Assembly: GCF_019249245.1 (NCBI RefSeq)
Contig: NZ_JAESDK010000014.1
Coordinates: 50,798-114,797, forward strand
From: Alteromonas lipotrueiana
GTDB lineage: Bacteria > Pseudomonadota > Gammaproteobacteria > Enterobacterales > Alteromonadaceae
Direction of reading: 5' to 3'
Length of the DNA: 64,000 nt
Positions 46,187-56,538 of the stretch are shown piece after piece; the stretch's first letter is position 1, and every line of letters begins with the position of its first letter. The position numbers and the translations under genes were made by a program. The notes beneath the pieces were generated by a model. The model made no database searches, was not told where the DNA came from, and worked only from the letters and a program-made list of their open reading frames with translations.

Positions 46187-46771
46187 ATGGCACCTGAATT
46201 AATTCTGGCGTCGGCGTCGGCCCGCCGCACGGCCTTGCTTGACCAAATGGGCATCAGCCACCGATGTTTACCGGTTGATATTGATGAATCGGCATTGCCG
46301 GCAGAAAAGCCGGCAGATATGGTTGCACGCCTGGCTTGCGAAAAAGCCGCCGAAGCATGGCAGCGACTCTCCACTACTGAGAAAACCAGCGCTGTAGTCC
46401 TGGCCAGCGACACACTTATTGAGTTTGACGGTGAAAGTCTGGGCAAACCCGTCGATAAATCTGACAGTATTGCCATACTCAGCCGTTTGTCGGGCAATAC
46501 GCATCGGGTATTAACCGCTGTGCATGCGCGCAACGAACAAACCCAGCAGTCGCTGATTGTCACTACACAGGTTGAGTTTGCTGAATTATCGCTGACCGAC
46601 ATAGAACAGTACTGGCAATCAGGTGAACCGGCCGACAAAGCAGGCAGCTATGCTATTCAGGGGCGCGGTGGGCAGTTTGTCAAATCGGTAACAGGCAGTG
46701 TCAGTAGTGTTATAGGCTTACCCATGTATGAAACCCGGGTGTTATTACAACAGTTTGGAGTGACCGTATGA
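46187..46771 (+). CDS. yhdE: Maf-type nucleotide pyrophosphatase
   Basis: Maf/HAM1-superfamily house-cleaning pyrophosphatase of 194 residues that hydrolyses non-canonical or surplus nucleoside triphosphates. LILASASARRTALLDQMG (5-22) is the phosphate-binding N-terminus, ASDTLIEFDGE carries catalytic Asp, and GSYAIQGRGGQFVKSVTGS is the conserved C-terminal block. Position in the mre operon matches E. coli yhdE (dTTP/UTP class), which decides the symbol. AAGGAG lies 6 nt before the ATG, and its stop overlaps rng as ATGA. Confidence 0.93.
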   Translation: MAPELILASASARRTALLDQMGISHRCLPVDIDESALPAEKPADMVARLACEKAAEAWQRLSTTEKTSAVVLASDTLIEFDGESLGKPVDKSDSIAILSRLSGNTHRVLTAVHARNEQTQQSLIVTTQVEFAELSLTDIEQYWQSGEPADKAGSYAIQGRGGQFVKSVTGSVSSVIGLPMYETRVLLQQFGVTV

Positions 46772-48234
46772 GCGCAGAACTACTGATTAATGTCACCCCT
46801 TCCGAGTCTCGGGTGGCTTTAATTGAAAATGGCATTTTGCAGGAAATTCATGTTGAACGGCACACTAAAAAAGGCCTGGTAGGAAACATGTATCGGGGCA
46901 AAGTAAGCCGCGTATTACCGGGCATGCAAGCCGCTTTTGTAGACATTGGTCTTGAAAAAGCCGCCTTTTTACATGCATCAGACATTATTGTGCATACTGA
47001 GTTAGAAGGCGAAATGTCAGGGTCGCATATTCAAAAACAGGATATACGCGAACTGGTTCGTGAAGGTCAGGAAATTGTTGTGCAGGTGGTTAAAGACCCT
47101 ATTGGTACCAAAGGTGCACGCCTGACCACAGACATTACTATTCCGTCCCGGTATTTGGTCTTTATGCCCAGCGTTACCCATGTGGGTGTGTCACAGCGCA
47201 TTGAAGATGAAGCAGAGCGCGAACGTTTAAAAGAATTGGTGCAAGAGTTTTGCGATGACGAGGGCGGTTTTATTTTACGAACGGCCGCTGAAGGTGTGAG
47301 CAAAACTGAGCTGGCACAGGATGCTGCCTTTTTACGCCGGTTATGGAATAAAATTCAGCAGCGTATGAAAAAGAAAAAGCCAAATGTGCTGTATGAAGAT
47401 CTGCCGCTGGCCCGACGAGTACTAAGAGACTTTGTGGGGACCGAGCTTGACCGAATACGTATTGATTCTAAGTTGTCGTATCAGGAGCTTATTGAGTTCA
47501 CCAAAGAATACGTGCCTGAATTAAGCAACAAACTTGATTACTATCGCGGTGAACGGCCAATTTTTGATTTGTACGATGTTGAAAACGAGGTCCAGCGAGC
47601 CTTAGAGCGGCGGGTAGATTTGAAATCGGGGGGGTATTTAATTATTGACCAGACCGAAGCCATGACCACCATTGATATTAACACCGGGGCCTTTGTGGGG
47701 CACCGTAATTTAGAAGAAACCATTTTTAATACCAATATTGAAGCGACCCTGGCGATTGCCCGGCAACTGCGTCTGCGAAATTTGGGAGGGATGATTCTTA
47801 TCGACTTTATCGATATGGTTGAACCTGATCACAAGCGCCGGGTCTTACATAGTCTGGAGACGTCCACAAGTAAAGATCGTGCCAAGATAAATATCCATGG
47901 GTTTACCTCGTTAGGGTTAATTGAAATGACTCGCAAACGCACCCGTGAAAGTCTTGAGCATGTACTGTGTGGTGAATGCCCGGTGTGCAAGGGGCGCGGT
48001 TCGGTAAAGACCATCGAAACTATTTGTTTTGAAATTATGCGTGAAATTGTTCGGGTGAACCGGGCTTACGATGCAGACAAATTTGTGGTCTATGCCTCAC
48101 CCAGCGTGGCCGAAGCCCTTTTGGGTGAAGAGTCGCATATGCTGGCTGAACTAGAAGTGTTTGTATCTAAACAAATTAAAGTTCAAACCGAGCCTTTGTA
48201 CAACCAGGACAAATACGACGTTGTGATGATGTAA
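46768..48234 (+). CDS. rng: Ribonuclease G
   Basis: RNase G, 488 residues, the RNase E paralogue that matures the 5' end of 16S rRNA and cleaves some mRNAs. The N-terminal S1 domain (about 35-125, MYRGKVSRVLPGMQAAFVDIG) is followed by 5' sensor and DNase I-like regions with catalytic Asp residues in TIDINTGAFVG and LIDFIDM. The zinc-link is CGECPVCKGRG at about 407-417. There is no long RNase E C-terminal scaffold. Translationally coupled to yhdE. Confidence 0.97.
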   Translation: MSAELLINVTPSESRVALIENGILQEIHVERHTKKGLVGNMYRGKVSRVLPGMQAAFVDIGLEKAAFLHASDIIVHTELEGEMSGSHIQKQDIRELVREGQEIVVQVVKDPIGTKGARLTTDITIPSRYLVFMPSVTHVGVSQRIEDEAERERLKELVQEFCDDEGGFILRTAAEGVSKTELAQDAAFLRRLWNKIQQRMKKKKPNVLYEDLPLARRVLRDFVGTELDRIRIDSKLSYQELIEFTKEYVPELSNKLDYYRGERPIFDLYDVENEVQRALERRVDLKSGGYLIIDQTEAMTTIDINTGAFVGHRNLEETIFNTNIEATLAIARQLRLRNLGGMILIDFIDMVEPDHKRRVLHSLETSTSKDRAKINIHGFTSLGLIEMTRKRTRESLEHVLCGECPVCKGRGSVKTIETICFEIMREIVRVNRAYDADKFVVYASPSVAEALLGEESHMLAELEVFVSKQIKVQTEPLYNQDKYDVVMM

Positions 48235-48244
48235 AAGGCTGGGT

Positions 48245-51200
48245 GTGAACAAGCTTTCTGATTATCTTGCCCTGGGTATCAAAACCCTATGGCTGGTACT
48301 GGCAGTATTGCTGGTACTGTTTGCGGTGCTGCTCAGTGGCTTGCGTCTGGCGTTGCCGCATCTGGAACAACAAAAGCAACATATCGAAGACTACCTGAGT
48401 CAGCGTTATTCGGTTAACCTGACCATAGACTCTTTGCAGGCTGACTGGCAAAAAACCGGGCCGGCAATGGTGCTAAAAGGGGTCAGCCTGCAGCAAAGCG
48501 CGATGTCGCCGATTGGGCTTGATATTAAAAATATTGATATTGAGCTGGACTTCTGGCGCTCACTTTGGCAACGCCAGTTGGCGTCAAACCAGTTTACTTT
48601 ATCAGGCCTGCAGCTTCGAATTAATACCGACCGGCTTGGACAAAGCGATAACTCCCAACCGTCTATTCAAAATGCGCTTACTCGTTTGTTTTTGGAGCAG
48701 CTTGAGTATTTTGAAGTTACCGACAGTACTCTTTACCTTACCCGTAATAACAGCACCCAGATGGTGGATGTTTCTTCTTTAAGGTGGCTTAACCGGGGTC
48801 GGCATCATCAAGGAGCCGGAGCTTTGCAGGTGCGTGAACTGGCCACCAACTCTGCGTCTTTTCAAATCGATTTGACCGGCGATAAAGACGCCTTAAGTGG
48901 CGTGCTGTATGCCAAAGCCGAAGATATGGATATTTCGCCCTGGGCCAGTGCACTGATTGACACCCGTCGGCCTTTAAAAGAAAGCCGTGCAAATTTAGAG
49001 GTGTGGGCGCAGCTTGAAAACAGCCAGTTTAGTGCCTTTTTCACCCGCTTTGATGAAAGCCGGTTAGAGTGGGGCGGTCAGGATGAAGTGAGCGTTAGCA
49101 CCGGGATTCGCGGCGGCAGCTTACAAGCACTGCCGGTGGACAATCGCTGGCTGCTGCGCCTTGATAAACTCATTATAGAGTCAAATTCGCAGCAGCTGGT
49201 TACCGATTTGGTAGGGCAAATTAATGCAAATGGTGAAGCCATACTCAATACCATGAAACCTACCCCGGTGAATCCTTTTTTAGTGTTACTGCCTTTGTTC
49301 ACCAGCGACACCGCTGATGATGATGTTCGTGAACTCAACCCCACCGGCCAACTGGCGACAATGCAGCTGCAGGCTGATGAAAATGGGCTGGCCTTAAGTG
49401 CAAAACTTCTTGATGTCAGCTGGCAACAACACGGCAGTATTCCTGGGGTAGATGCCATTGATATTGGCATTTACTGGCAACAAAATCACGGGGTGGTGAA
49501 CCTGTTCGCCCGTGACGGGCATATTGAGGCCGACAATCTTCTGCCAGAAAATATAATACTGAATGACTTACGCGCCAAAGTTTACGTATATCAGCAGTCC
49601 GGAAACGCTACAACCAAGCCGGCGTGGATGGTCAGCTATGATGATTTGGTGCTTGATACCAATCAATTTTCACTCACCCAAAGTTTACGCCTTGATACCT
49701 CATCCACCGATTTGTCGCTGCTAACGCAAGTAAAAGGTATCCCCCTGAATCAGGCTTATAAGCTTTTTCCAGCGGCGCTGATGGGCCAGAATACCAGTGA
49801 TTATCTAACCAAAGCACTTACCGGTAATGGCGATATTCAGCAAGCCAGCATCTTGTGGCATGGTCAGCCCAAAGATTACCCGTTTGAACGCAATCAGGGA
49901 GTGTTTCAGGCGGCGGTAGAGTTACAGCAAGCAGACTTTTTATTTTCTGAAGACTGGCCGGCGCTGCAACAGGCCAATATTCAGCTGTGGTTTGAAAACG
50001 ACGGGTTAACCATGACCAGCCCCGAAGCCAGGCTGAATGATATCCGGGTACAAAATCTCACCGCTCGTATTCCGCGCCTGGCAAAAGGCGCGCACTTGCT
50101 TATTGACGCTCAGGGCGTGGGTACAGGAGCTCAATTAACGAATCTGATGGTTAATAGCTCGCTGAGTGACTCTTTGGGTATGGTACTAAATGAACATGTG
50201 CAGGTAGCAGGACAGGTACAGGCGAGTCTGAATCTGGATATTCCGTTTGGTAACCCCCACGTAGTAGCAGCCGGTAGTGCCAGACTTCAGGGCAATCAGG
50301 TGCATATAGCCAGTATCGGCTTAACGCTTGATCAGGCAAGTGGTGAAGTACGCTTTATTAACGAAAACATCAATACAGATGATTTTAGCGGTAATCTGTT
50401 TGGGCAGCCTGTTGAACTAGATGTGACCGGCGGGATGCAGAACAACGCCTACCAGGTCGATATTGGTATTGGCGGAGACTGGCAAATACAACCATTACTG
50501 GCGTATTTAAACCCGGATTTTGAGCGCTATGTTGATGGCCACTCGCAATGGAAAGGGAATGTCACGCTGCAGCTGCCCGAAACAGGTTTTAACTACAGCG
50601 CCAGCATACAATCTGAGCTAACCGGCATTAGCTCGTCGTTACCCACTCCTTTTACCAAACAGCAAGACAGCATCAAGCGTTTGGCTTTAAGTAGCCAGGG
50701 CAATCAGAAAGCCTCAACTATTCATGCAAAGCTGGGTCAGGAGATTGTCTTTGACGGAATTTTACCGCATGCGCAAATGCAATTTTCACGTGCTCATTTA
50801 GCGTTGGGTAACAGCGATTTTGATGGCATGGGGATAGGGTTCAGTGTTTCGGCTAACCTGCCTGAGGTCAATTTCAGTAAATGGTACGATACGGTCAAAT
50901 TACTGCTAAATCAGAGTTCGGATACCACTAATCTTACAGCAAATACCAGTAGGCCGACGAAGCCGCCGTTATTTGGTGTACCCGAGCGTTTGTTTATACA
51001 AACCCCGACACTGCTTATCGCCGGACAACAGCTTGAAGCTGTCAATATTACCGCCAAACAAAGCAATCTTGATTGGAATTTAGACATTGATGCCAAACAG
51101 CTTAAAGCACAAATAGCTCTGTATAATGACTGGCTTGAGCGGGGCATAAAAGTTGAGGCAGATTACATTGACCTGGGTGACTGGAAAAACACGGCAGATT

Positions 51201-52141
51201 TTGAGCAAACAGAAACCTATAACGCTCAATCAAAGCCCGAGAAAAACAGCGCCTCAGTATTCGACGTTACAAACTTTCCACCGATAAATTTTCACTGCAA
51301 ACAATGCATAGTGCTTGAGCGCCCGCTGGGAGAGGTTACGCTAAACATTACCCGCAGTGCGGCCGGAATGCATATACAAAACCTTGAAATTAACAGTGAC
51401 AACGGCCTGTTAAAAGCCAGCGGACAATGGCACGGTGCAAACAATCATACTCAGCTAAGCGGCACCGTAAACAGCAACGATATTGGCGCGCTGTTGGCTG
51501 ATTTAGGCGTTGATTCGGGCATTAAAGACTCTGGCGCTGATATGAAATTTAGTTTGGGTTGGCCGCAGTCTCCTATGGACTTTGATTTAGCTCATATTGA
51601 TGGTGGGATCGAATGGCGACTTTCTGATGGTTATCTGAGTGATTTGAGTGATCAGGGGTCGCGTATTTTCACGTTATTCAGTTTAAATTCATTAGTGCGA
51701 AAACTGAGCCTGGATTTTCGGGATGTATTTGCTAAGGGGTTTTTCTATGACGATATGCGCGGTACCCTGAGTGTACATGATGGGAAGGCCGCCACCAGCG
51801 ACACCATAATAGATGGAGGGGCTGGCGAGATAGAAATTAAAGGCTATACCGATTTACTGGCGCAGCAGCTTAATTACAATGTTGAATTTACGCCCAATGT
51901 CACCGGCAATTTACCGGTACTGGTATACTTTTTAGCTACGCCCACCACGGCATTGGCGGCGCTGGCCTTAGATCAGGTACTCACCTCAGCTAAGGTTATT
52001 TCAAACGTAAATTACAAAGTAACGGGTAACTGGACTAACCCGAAATTTAAGGAAGTGGGCCGCGACAGTAAAGATATTGAGCTACCTACCCAATCGAAAA
52101 AGTCGGTTTCGACACCGGTTTCTGGCGCACAACCTGACTAA
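48245..52141 (+). CDS. yhdP: YhdP family AsmA-like envelope protein
   Basis: Very large bitopic protein of 1298 residues. One N-terminal transmembrane helix (about 12-34) is followed by a long periplasmic DUF3971/AsmA-like beta-structured body. YhdP and related AsmA-like proteins are thought to bridge inner and outer membrane for phospholipid transport. The C-terminal AsmA-like end shows SDLSDQGSRIFTLFSLNSLVRKL and VTGNLPVLVYFLATP, as in the E. coli protein (about 1266 residues). GTG start, 10 bp after rng. Confidence 0.94.
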   Translation: MNKLSDYLALGIKTLWLVLAVLLVLFAVLLSGLRLALPHLEQQKQHIEDYLSQRYSVNLTIDSLQADWQKTGPAMVLKGVSLQQSAMSPIGLDIKNIDIELDFWRSLWQRQLASNQFTLSGLQLRINTDRLGQSDNSQPSIQNALTRLFLEQLEYFEVTDSTLYLTRNNSTQMVDVSSLRWLNRGRHHQGAGALQVRELATNSASFQIDLTGDKDALSGVLYAKAEDMDISPWASALIDTRRPLKESRANLEVWAQLENSQFSAFFTRFDESRLEWGGQDEVSVSTGIRGGSLQALPVDNRWLLRLDKLIIESNSQQLVTDLVGQINANGEAILNTMKPTPVNPFLVLLPLFTSDTADDDVRELNPTGQLATMQLQADENGLALSAKLLDVSWQQHGSIPGVDAIDIGIYWQQNHGVVNLFARDGHIEADNLLPENIILNDLRAKVYVYQQSGNATTKPAWMVSYDDLVLDTNQFSLTQSLRLDTSSTDLSLLTQVKGIPLNQAYKLFPAALMGQNTSDYLTKALTGNGDIQQASILWHGQPKDYPFERNQGVFQAAVELQQADFLFSEDWPALQQANIQLWFENDGLTMTSPEARLNDIRVQNLTARIPRLAKGAHLLIDAQGVGTGAQLTNLMVNSSLSDSLGMVLNEHVQVAGQVQASLNLDIPFGNPHVVAAGSARLQGNQVHIASIGLTLDQASGEVRFINENINTDDFSGNLFGQPVELDVTGGMQNNAYQVDIGIGGDWQIQPLLAYLNPDFERYVDGHSQWKGNVTLQLPETGFNYSASIQSELTGISSSLPTPFTKQQDSIKRLALSSQGNQKASTIHAKLGQEIVFDGILPHAQMQFSRAHLALGNSDFDGMGIGFSVSANLPEVNFSKWYDTVKLLLNQSSDTTNLTANTSRPTKPPLFGVPERLFIQTPTLLIAGQQLEAVNITAKQSNLDWNLDIDAKQLKAQIALYNDWLERGIKVEADYIDLGDWKNTADFEQTETYNAQSKPEKNSASVFDVTNFPPINFHCKQCIVLERPLGEVTLNITRSAAGMHIQNLEINSDNGLLKASGQWHGANNHTQLSGTVNSNDIGALLADLGVDSGIKDSGADMKFSLGWPQSPMDFDLAHIDGGIEWRLSDGYLSDLSDQGSRIFTLFSLNSLVRKLSLDFRDVFAKGFFYDDMRGTLSVHDGKAATSDTIIDGGAGEIEIKGYTDLLAQQLNYNVEFTPNVTGNLPVLVYFLATPTTALAALALDQVLTSAKVISNVNYKVTGNWTNPKFKEVGRDSKDIELPTQSKKSVSTPVSGAQPD

Positions 52142-52165
52142 CAGCAATCACACTGGAGGTATAAC

Positions 52166-52987
52166 ATGGTAAATCTGGTCGCCGTTCAGATGACATCTGA
52201 ACCTGATGTGGATGAAAACTTACGCTTTGTTGAACAACAAATAGCGCAACTGGACACTCAGGAACCCACCCTGGTCGTACTGCCTGAATGCTTTGCCTGC
52301 TTTGGTACCAAAGACAGCACTTTACTTTCTATCGCCGAACCGCGCTACACCGGAAAAATTGGCCAGGCCATGCAGCGAATGGCAAAACAATACGGGGTTT
52401 ACCTGGTTACCGGTACTTTTCCTTTGCAAGGCGATACGCAAGATAAATTTACAGCGTCTTGTTTGTTAGTGGGACCTGATGGAGAAGTTATTGATGAGTA
52501 TAAAAAAATCCATCTTTTTGATGTTTCGGTAAAAGACAAAACAGGTAGCTATAAAGAGTCAAAACATACTCAGGCAGGCGACAAAGTCGTGGTCTGTGAT
52601 ACTCCAATCGGCCGCATAGGGCTGGCAGTATGTTATGATGTTCGCTTTACAGGCTTGTTTAATGCTATGGGCGATGTCGATATTCTGGTGCTACCAGCGG
52701 CATTTACCCGGTATACTGGTCATGCTCACTGGCATACCCTGGTCCGCGCCAGAGCCATCGAAAAACAATGTTTCGTGGTAGCGCCTAATCAAACGGGTGA
52801 CCATGCGAATGACCGTGAAACCTTTGGGCATAGTATTATTTACTCGCCATGGGGCGAAATACTGGCCGAGCGAACTTTAGAGCCGGGCGTGGTAAGCACA
52901 TCGGTAAATCTTGGTGATCGCGACCTACTGAAGCAAAATATGCCAGTGGCGCAACACAATAAATTCAGGAGCGATTTTGTTAAATAA
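52166..52987 (+). CDS. Carbon-nitrogen hydrolase (nitrilase superfamily, Nit type)
   Basis: Amidase-like enzyme of 273 residues with the Glu-Lys-Cys triad: Glu41 in [11 protein letters not shown], Lys113/114 in [11 protein letters not shown] and Cys156 in [10 protein letters not shown]. It resembles bacterial Nit1/YbeM-like proteins that repair deaminated glutathione; omega-amidase is an alternative. Cytosolic. GGAGG lies 7 nt before the ATG. Located between yhdP and tldD, as in many gammaproteobacteria; its last 11 bp overlap tldD. Confidence 0.9.
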   Translation: MVNLVAVQMTSEPDVDENLRFVEQQIAQLDTQEPTLVVLPECFACFGTKDSTLLSIAEPRYTGKIGQAMQRMAKQYGVYLVTGTFPLQGDTQDKFTASCLLVGPDGEVIDEYKKIHLFDVSVKDKTGSYKESKHTQAGDKVVVCDTPIGRIGLAVCYDVRFTGLFNAMGDVDILVLPAAFTRYTGHAHWHTLVRARAIEKQCFVVAPNQTGDHANDRETFGHSIIYSPWGEILAERTLEPGVVSTSVNLGDRDLLKQNMPVAQHNKFRSDFVK

Positions 52988-54419
52988 CGTAGCAAGGCAC
53001 TTACTTACCGACTCGGGTCTGGAGCTTTCTTCGCTGGAACAGGCGTTGGGTCAGATTCATCGTCATGATACCGATTATGCAGATCTTTACTTTCAGTCAA
53101 GTCAACACGAAAGCTGGGTACTGGAAGACGGTATTATCAAGGAAGGCAGCTACAATATTGAGCGCGGTGTTGGCGTGCGGGCTATCAGTGGCGAAAAAAC
53201 AGGTTTTGCTTACTCTGATGAGATTAGCCCGGCAGCGCTTGAAAAAGCATGCCAGGCAGCACGGACTATCGCTCCGGCTGGTGGCACGCATCAGGTAAGT
53301 AGTTTGCATCAGCAAAGCTACCCGGCAAGATACGATGAAAAAAATCCTATTTTGGGGATGGTCGAGGCCGACAAAGTTGCTTTGCTCAAAGCGGTTGATG
53401 CTTATATTCGAAAGCAAGAGCAAGGGATTAACCAGGTAGTGGTTAGCCTTAGCGGTGTCTATGAAGAAATATTAGTGGCGGCATCAGATGGCACGCTGGC
53501 TACCGATATTCGTCCATTGGTCAGACTTAATTGTTCTGTGTTACTGGAAAAAGGCGACCGTCGCGAGCGGGGCAGTGCCGGCGCCGGTGGCCGCCATACC
53601 TACGACTTCTTTGCTTCACAGGCCGATGGGCGCCCGGTTTACGAAAAGCTGGCCGATGATGCCCTGCACATGGCGCGGGTAAACATGCAGGCAATAGCTT
53701 CACCGGCGGGCGCTATGCCCGTGGTACTTGGTAATGGCTGGCCAGGCGTGTTGCTGCACGAAGCTGTAGGCCATGGCCTTGAAGGCGATTTTAACCGTAA
53801 AGGGGCGTCGACGTTTAGCGGTAAAATGGGCCAGCAGGTGGCGGCTAAGGGCGTCACGGTAGTCGACGATGGAACCATGCAAGACCGCCGAGGTTCGTTA
53901 TCAGTCGATGATGAAGGCACACCGACTCAGCGTAACGTACTGATTGAAGATGGCATATTAACCGGCTACATGCAGGACAAAATGAACGCGCGTTTAATGG
54001 GTGTGAAGCCTACCGGTAACGGCCGTCGAGAGTCATATGCGCACTTGCCGATGCCGCGCATGACCAATACCTTCATGATGGGCGGCCAGTACAACCCGCA
54101 GGAAATTATCCAGACCATCGATAAGGGCATTTACGCACCGAATTTTGCTGGTGGTCAGGTGGATATTACTTCAGGAAAATTTGTGTTCTCAAGCGCTGAA
54201 GCCTACCTTATCGAAAATGGTAAAATTACCGCTCCTGTTAAAGGCGCAACGCTTATTGGCAACGGGCCAGAAGTTATGCAGCAAATATCTATGATAGGTA
54301 ATGATGCCGAACTGGACTCGGGTGTGGGTGTATGCGGTAAAGACGGCCAGTCAGTGCCGGTAGGGGTTGGTCAGCCAACCCTGAAAATTGATAAACTGAC
54401 GGTAGGTGGGACCGCCTAA
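52977..54419 (+). CDS. tldD: Metalloprotease TldD
   Basis: TldD, 480 residues, the metal-dependent subunit of the TldD/TldE protease that processes modified peptides and degrades the CcdA antitoxin in E. coli. Metal ligands lie in [11 protein letters not shown] (His261, Glu262, His266). The N-terminus [20 protein letters not shown] aligns with E. coli TldD. Start is TTG at 52977, supported by AGGAG 5 nt upstream. TldE (pmbA) is encoded nearby beyond darP. A bidirectional terminator follows. Confidence 0.96.
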   Translation: MLNNVARHLLTDSGLELSSLEQALGQIHRHDTDYADLYFQSSQHESWVLEDGIIKEGSYNIERGVGVRAISGEKTGFAYSDEISPAALEKACQAARTIAPAGGTHQVSSLHQQSYPARYDEKNPILGMVEADKVALLKAVDAYIRKQEQGINQVVVSLSGVYEEILVAASDGTLATDIRPLVRLNCSVLLEKGDRRERGSAGAGGRHTYDFFASQADGRPVYEKLADDALHMARVNMQAIASPAGAMPVVLGNGWPGVLLHEAVGHGLEGDFNRKGASTFSGKMGQQVAAKGVTVVDDGTMQDRRGSLSVDDEGTPTQRNVLIEDGILTGYMQDKMNARLMGVKPTGNGRRESYAHLPMPRMTNTFMMGGQYNPQEIIQTIDKGIYAPNFAGGQVDITSGKFVFSSAEAYLIENGKITAPVKGATLIGNGPEVMQQISMIGNDAELDSGVGVCGKDGQSVPVGVGQPTLKIDKLTVGGTA

Positions 54420-54444
54420 AATACGTTACGTTTTATCTGCGTTA

Positions 54445-54486
54445 TAAAAAAACCGCCATGCACATTGTTGTACTGGCGGTTTTTTG
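54445..54486. terminator. Bidirectional terminator between tldD and darP
   Basis: AAAAAACCGCCA (54447-54458) pairs with TGGCGGTTTTTT (54474-54485), giving A-tract/stem/T-tract on both strands between convergent tldD and darP. Confidence 0.88.
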
Positions 54487-54502
54487 TATTGGCCACAAGA
54501 AT

Positions 54503-55054
54503 CTAATCTTCGACAATAACCTGCTTTAAATATTGAAATAATTCGCGGTAGGCTTTAGGCGCGGCGTTTTTTTCTTGTTCTTTGTTTATCTGCCGATGAA
54601 ACTGACGCAATTTTTGACGGTCCAGTTCGGGGTATTCTTCGAGCAATTGCTGAATGGCTTCATCACCATTTTTGGCTACATCATCACGGGCTTTTTCAAG
54701 TTCGTGGAAAGCCGCATTATTGGCCTGATGCTGATGCGTTAACATCAACAACGCTTGATTAATCGGGGTTACATCGCGCTGGCGCAGTAATTTTCCGATA
54801 AACTGCAGCTGCCGCCGATAACCGTCTTTCTTACGGTTTACCGAACGGGCAATCATTACCGCTTCTTCCAGCTGCTCGTCCATAGGAATGGTTTCAAGAT
54901 GCGCGGGTGTGAGTTTTACCAGCTGCTCGCCAAGCTTTTGAAACTGGGCCGACTGACGCTTTAATTCGGTTTTACTCAGCGGCTCTTCATTCTCGTTCGT
55001 CTCTTTGAAAGTCGAAAAAGAATCTTCTGGTGAATGATGCTTGCGGTCGCTCAT
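54503..55054 (-). CDS. darP: Ribosome biogenesis factor DarP (DUF615, YjgA)
   Basis: Small basic/acidic helical protein of 183 residues, YjgA/DarP family, which binds late 50S assembly intermediates in E. coli. Conserved stretches are SKTELKRQSAQFQKLGEQLV (about 27-46), AVMIARSVNRKKDGYRRQLQFIGKLLR (about 66-92) and ELDRQKLRQFHRQINKE. The N-terminal 25 residues are hydrophilic and likely disordered. It is divergent from pmbA, as in E. coli. Confidence 0.94.
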   Translation of the reverse strand: MSDRKHHSPEDSFSTFKETNENEEPLSKTELKRQSAQFQKLGEQLVKLTPAHLETIPMDEQLEEAVMIARSVNRKKDGYRRQLQFIGKLLRQRDVTPINQALLMLTHQHQANNAAFHELEKARDDVAKNGDEAIQQLLEEYPELDRQKLRQFHRQINKEQEKNAAPKAYRELFQYLKQVIVED

Positions 55055-55125
55055 TTGGGTCTCATAAGTGTTACACTATTAATACTTCTAATTGTGACAC
55101 ACAGACTGGGATAGCGAAACTGACT

Positions 55126-56457
55126 ATGCAAATTGAACAGCAAATCGCAGAAATTCAAAACGTAGTAGACGATGTACTGAAAATGGCGACAAGCAAAGGG
55201 GCAACCCAAGCCGAAGCCAGTATGTCAAAAGTGCAGGGCATTGCTGTATCATCGCGTATGAAAGAAGTCGAGAATGTGGAGTTCACCAACGATGGTGGCC
55301 TGGGTATCAGCGTTTATGTTGGAAAACATAAAGGCAGCGCTTCAACGGCTGACCTTAGCCCCCAGGCGCTCGCCCTAACCGTAGAAAAAGCCATCGACAT
55401 AGCCCGTTACACTAGCGAAGACCCGTGTACCGGGTTAGCAGACGCCGAGTTAATGGCAACAGAATTTCCTGATCTTGACTTGTACCACCCACAAGAATTA
55501 GATCCTCAGCATGCCATGCAGTTGGCTATTGAAACCGAAGCTGCGGCTTTGGATTATGACCCGCGCATTATTAATTCAGATGGCGCCAGCTACAATGCTA
55601 ATCACGGCATGCGGGTATATGGTAATACACACGGTATCAATGCAGGTTACCCAAGTACCCGCTATAGCCTGAGCTGTATGATGATTGGCGCTCAGAGCGA
55701 TGATATGCAGCGTGACTACGCCTATACTATCAGCCGTAAACCTGATGGTTTGGACGCTGCGACAAAAATTGGACGCGAGGCTTCTGAAGCGACCATCGCA
55801 CGTTTGGGCGCACAAAAAATCAATACCGCCAATGTACCGGTCATTATGCAAAAAGACGTAGCCTCGTCGCTGTTTGGTCACTACGTTGGTGCTATCAGTG
55901 GTGGCAGCCTGTATCGTCGTTCAAGCTTTTTGCTGGATAAACTTGGCGAGCAAATTTTTCCGCAGTGGCTGAATATTGAAGAAAAGCCGCGTTTAAAAGG
56001 CGGTTTAGCCAGTGCCAACTTTGATGCTGAAGGCGTAGCTACTCACGATGCCACAGTGGTTGATCAGGGATGTTTAGCCCAGTATTTATTTACCACGTAT
56101 TCCTCGCGTAAAATGAATACGCAGTCTACGGGGCATGCCGGCGGCATACATAACTGGATTGTGGGCGATACCGGCCACACCGATGCCCAGCTGTTAAAAG
56201 AAATGGATACAGGGTTGCTTGTTACCGAACTAATGGGGCAGGGAGTAAGTACCGTAACCGGTGACTATTCTCGTGGCGCAGCAGGTTTCTGGGTCGAAAA
56301 TGGTGTGATTCAATATCCTGTACACGAAATCACTATCGCCGGAAATTTAAAAGATATGTTTGCTAATATTCGTGCTATTGGCAGCGACCGAGATGTACGC
56401 GGTGGGGTACAAACCGGTTCAGTGTTAATCGACAATATGAAAATTGCCGGAAACTAA
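55126..56457 (+). CDS. pmbA: TldE/PmbA protease subunit
   Basis: PmbA (TldE), 443 residues, partner of TldD without its own metal motif; involved in peptide maturation (microcin B17 in E. coli). The ATG at 55126 is chosen because the following MQIEQQIAEIQNVVDDVL aligns with the family N-terminus and gives normal length. The longer frame from 55030 runs antisense over the darP start and adds unconserved residues. Conserved parts include GLGISVYVGKHKGSASTADL and VSTVTGDYSRGAAGFWVENG. A bidirectional terminator follows. Confidence 0.95.
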   Translation: MQIEQQIAEIQNVVDDVLKMATSKGATQAEASMSKVQGIAVSSRMKEVENVEFTNDGGLGISVYVGKHKGSASTADLSPQALALTVEKAIDIARYTSEDPCTGLADAELMATEFPDLDLYHPQELDPQHAMQLAIETEAAALDYDPRIINSDGASYNANHGMRVYGNTHGINAGYPSTRYSLSCMMIGAQSDDMQRDYAYTISRKPDGLDAATKIGREASEATIARLGAQKINTANVPVIMQKDVASSLFGHYVGAISGGSLYRRSSFLLDKLGEQIFPQWLNIEEKPRLKGGLASANFDAEGVATHDATVVDQGCLAQYLFTTYSSRKMNTQSTGHAGGIHNWIVGDTGHTDAQLLKEMDTGLLVTELMGQGVSTVTGDYSRGAAGFWVENGVIQYPVHEITIAGNLKDMFANIRAIGSDRDVRGGVQTGSVLIDNMKIAGN

Positions 56458-56484
56458 ACGAACGCTTGTAGAAACAAAGCCAAT

Positions 56485-56516
56485 AAAAAACGCAGCGTAA
56501 AGCTGCGTTTTTTATT
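56485..56516. terminator. Bidirectional terminator between pmbA and arcA
   Basis: AAAAAACGCAGC and GCTGCGTTTTTT pair around a GTAAA-like loop, giving T-runs on both strands between the convergent pmbA and arcA genes. Confidence 0.9.
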
Positions 56517-56538
56517 GAAATAAAGCTTTAGCGGTTGC

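Noticed and set aside
55030..55125. 32-residue N-terminal extension of PmbA
   Set aside because: It runs antisense over the start of darP, and the family begins at the ATG at 55126.
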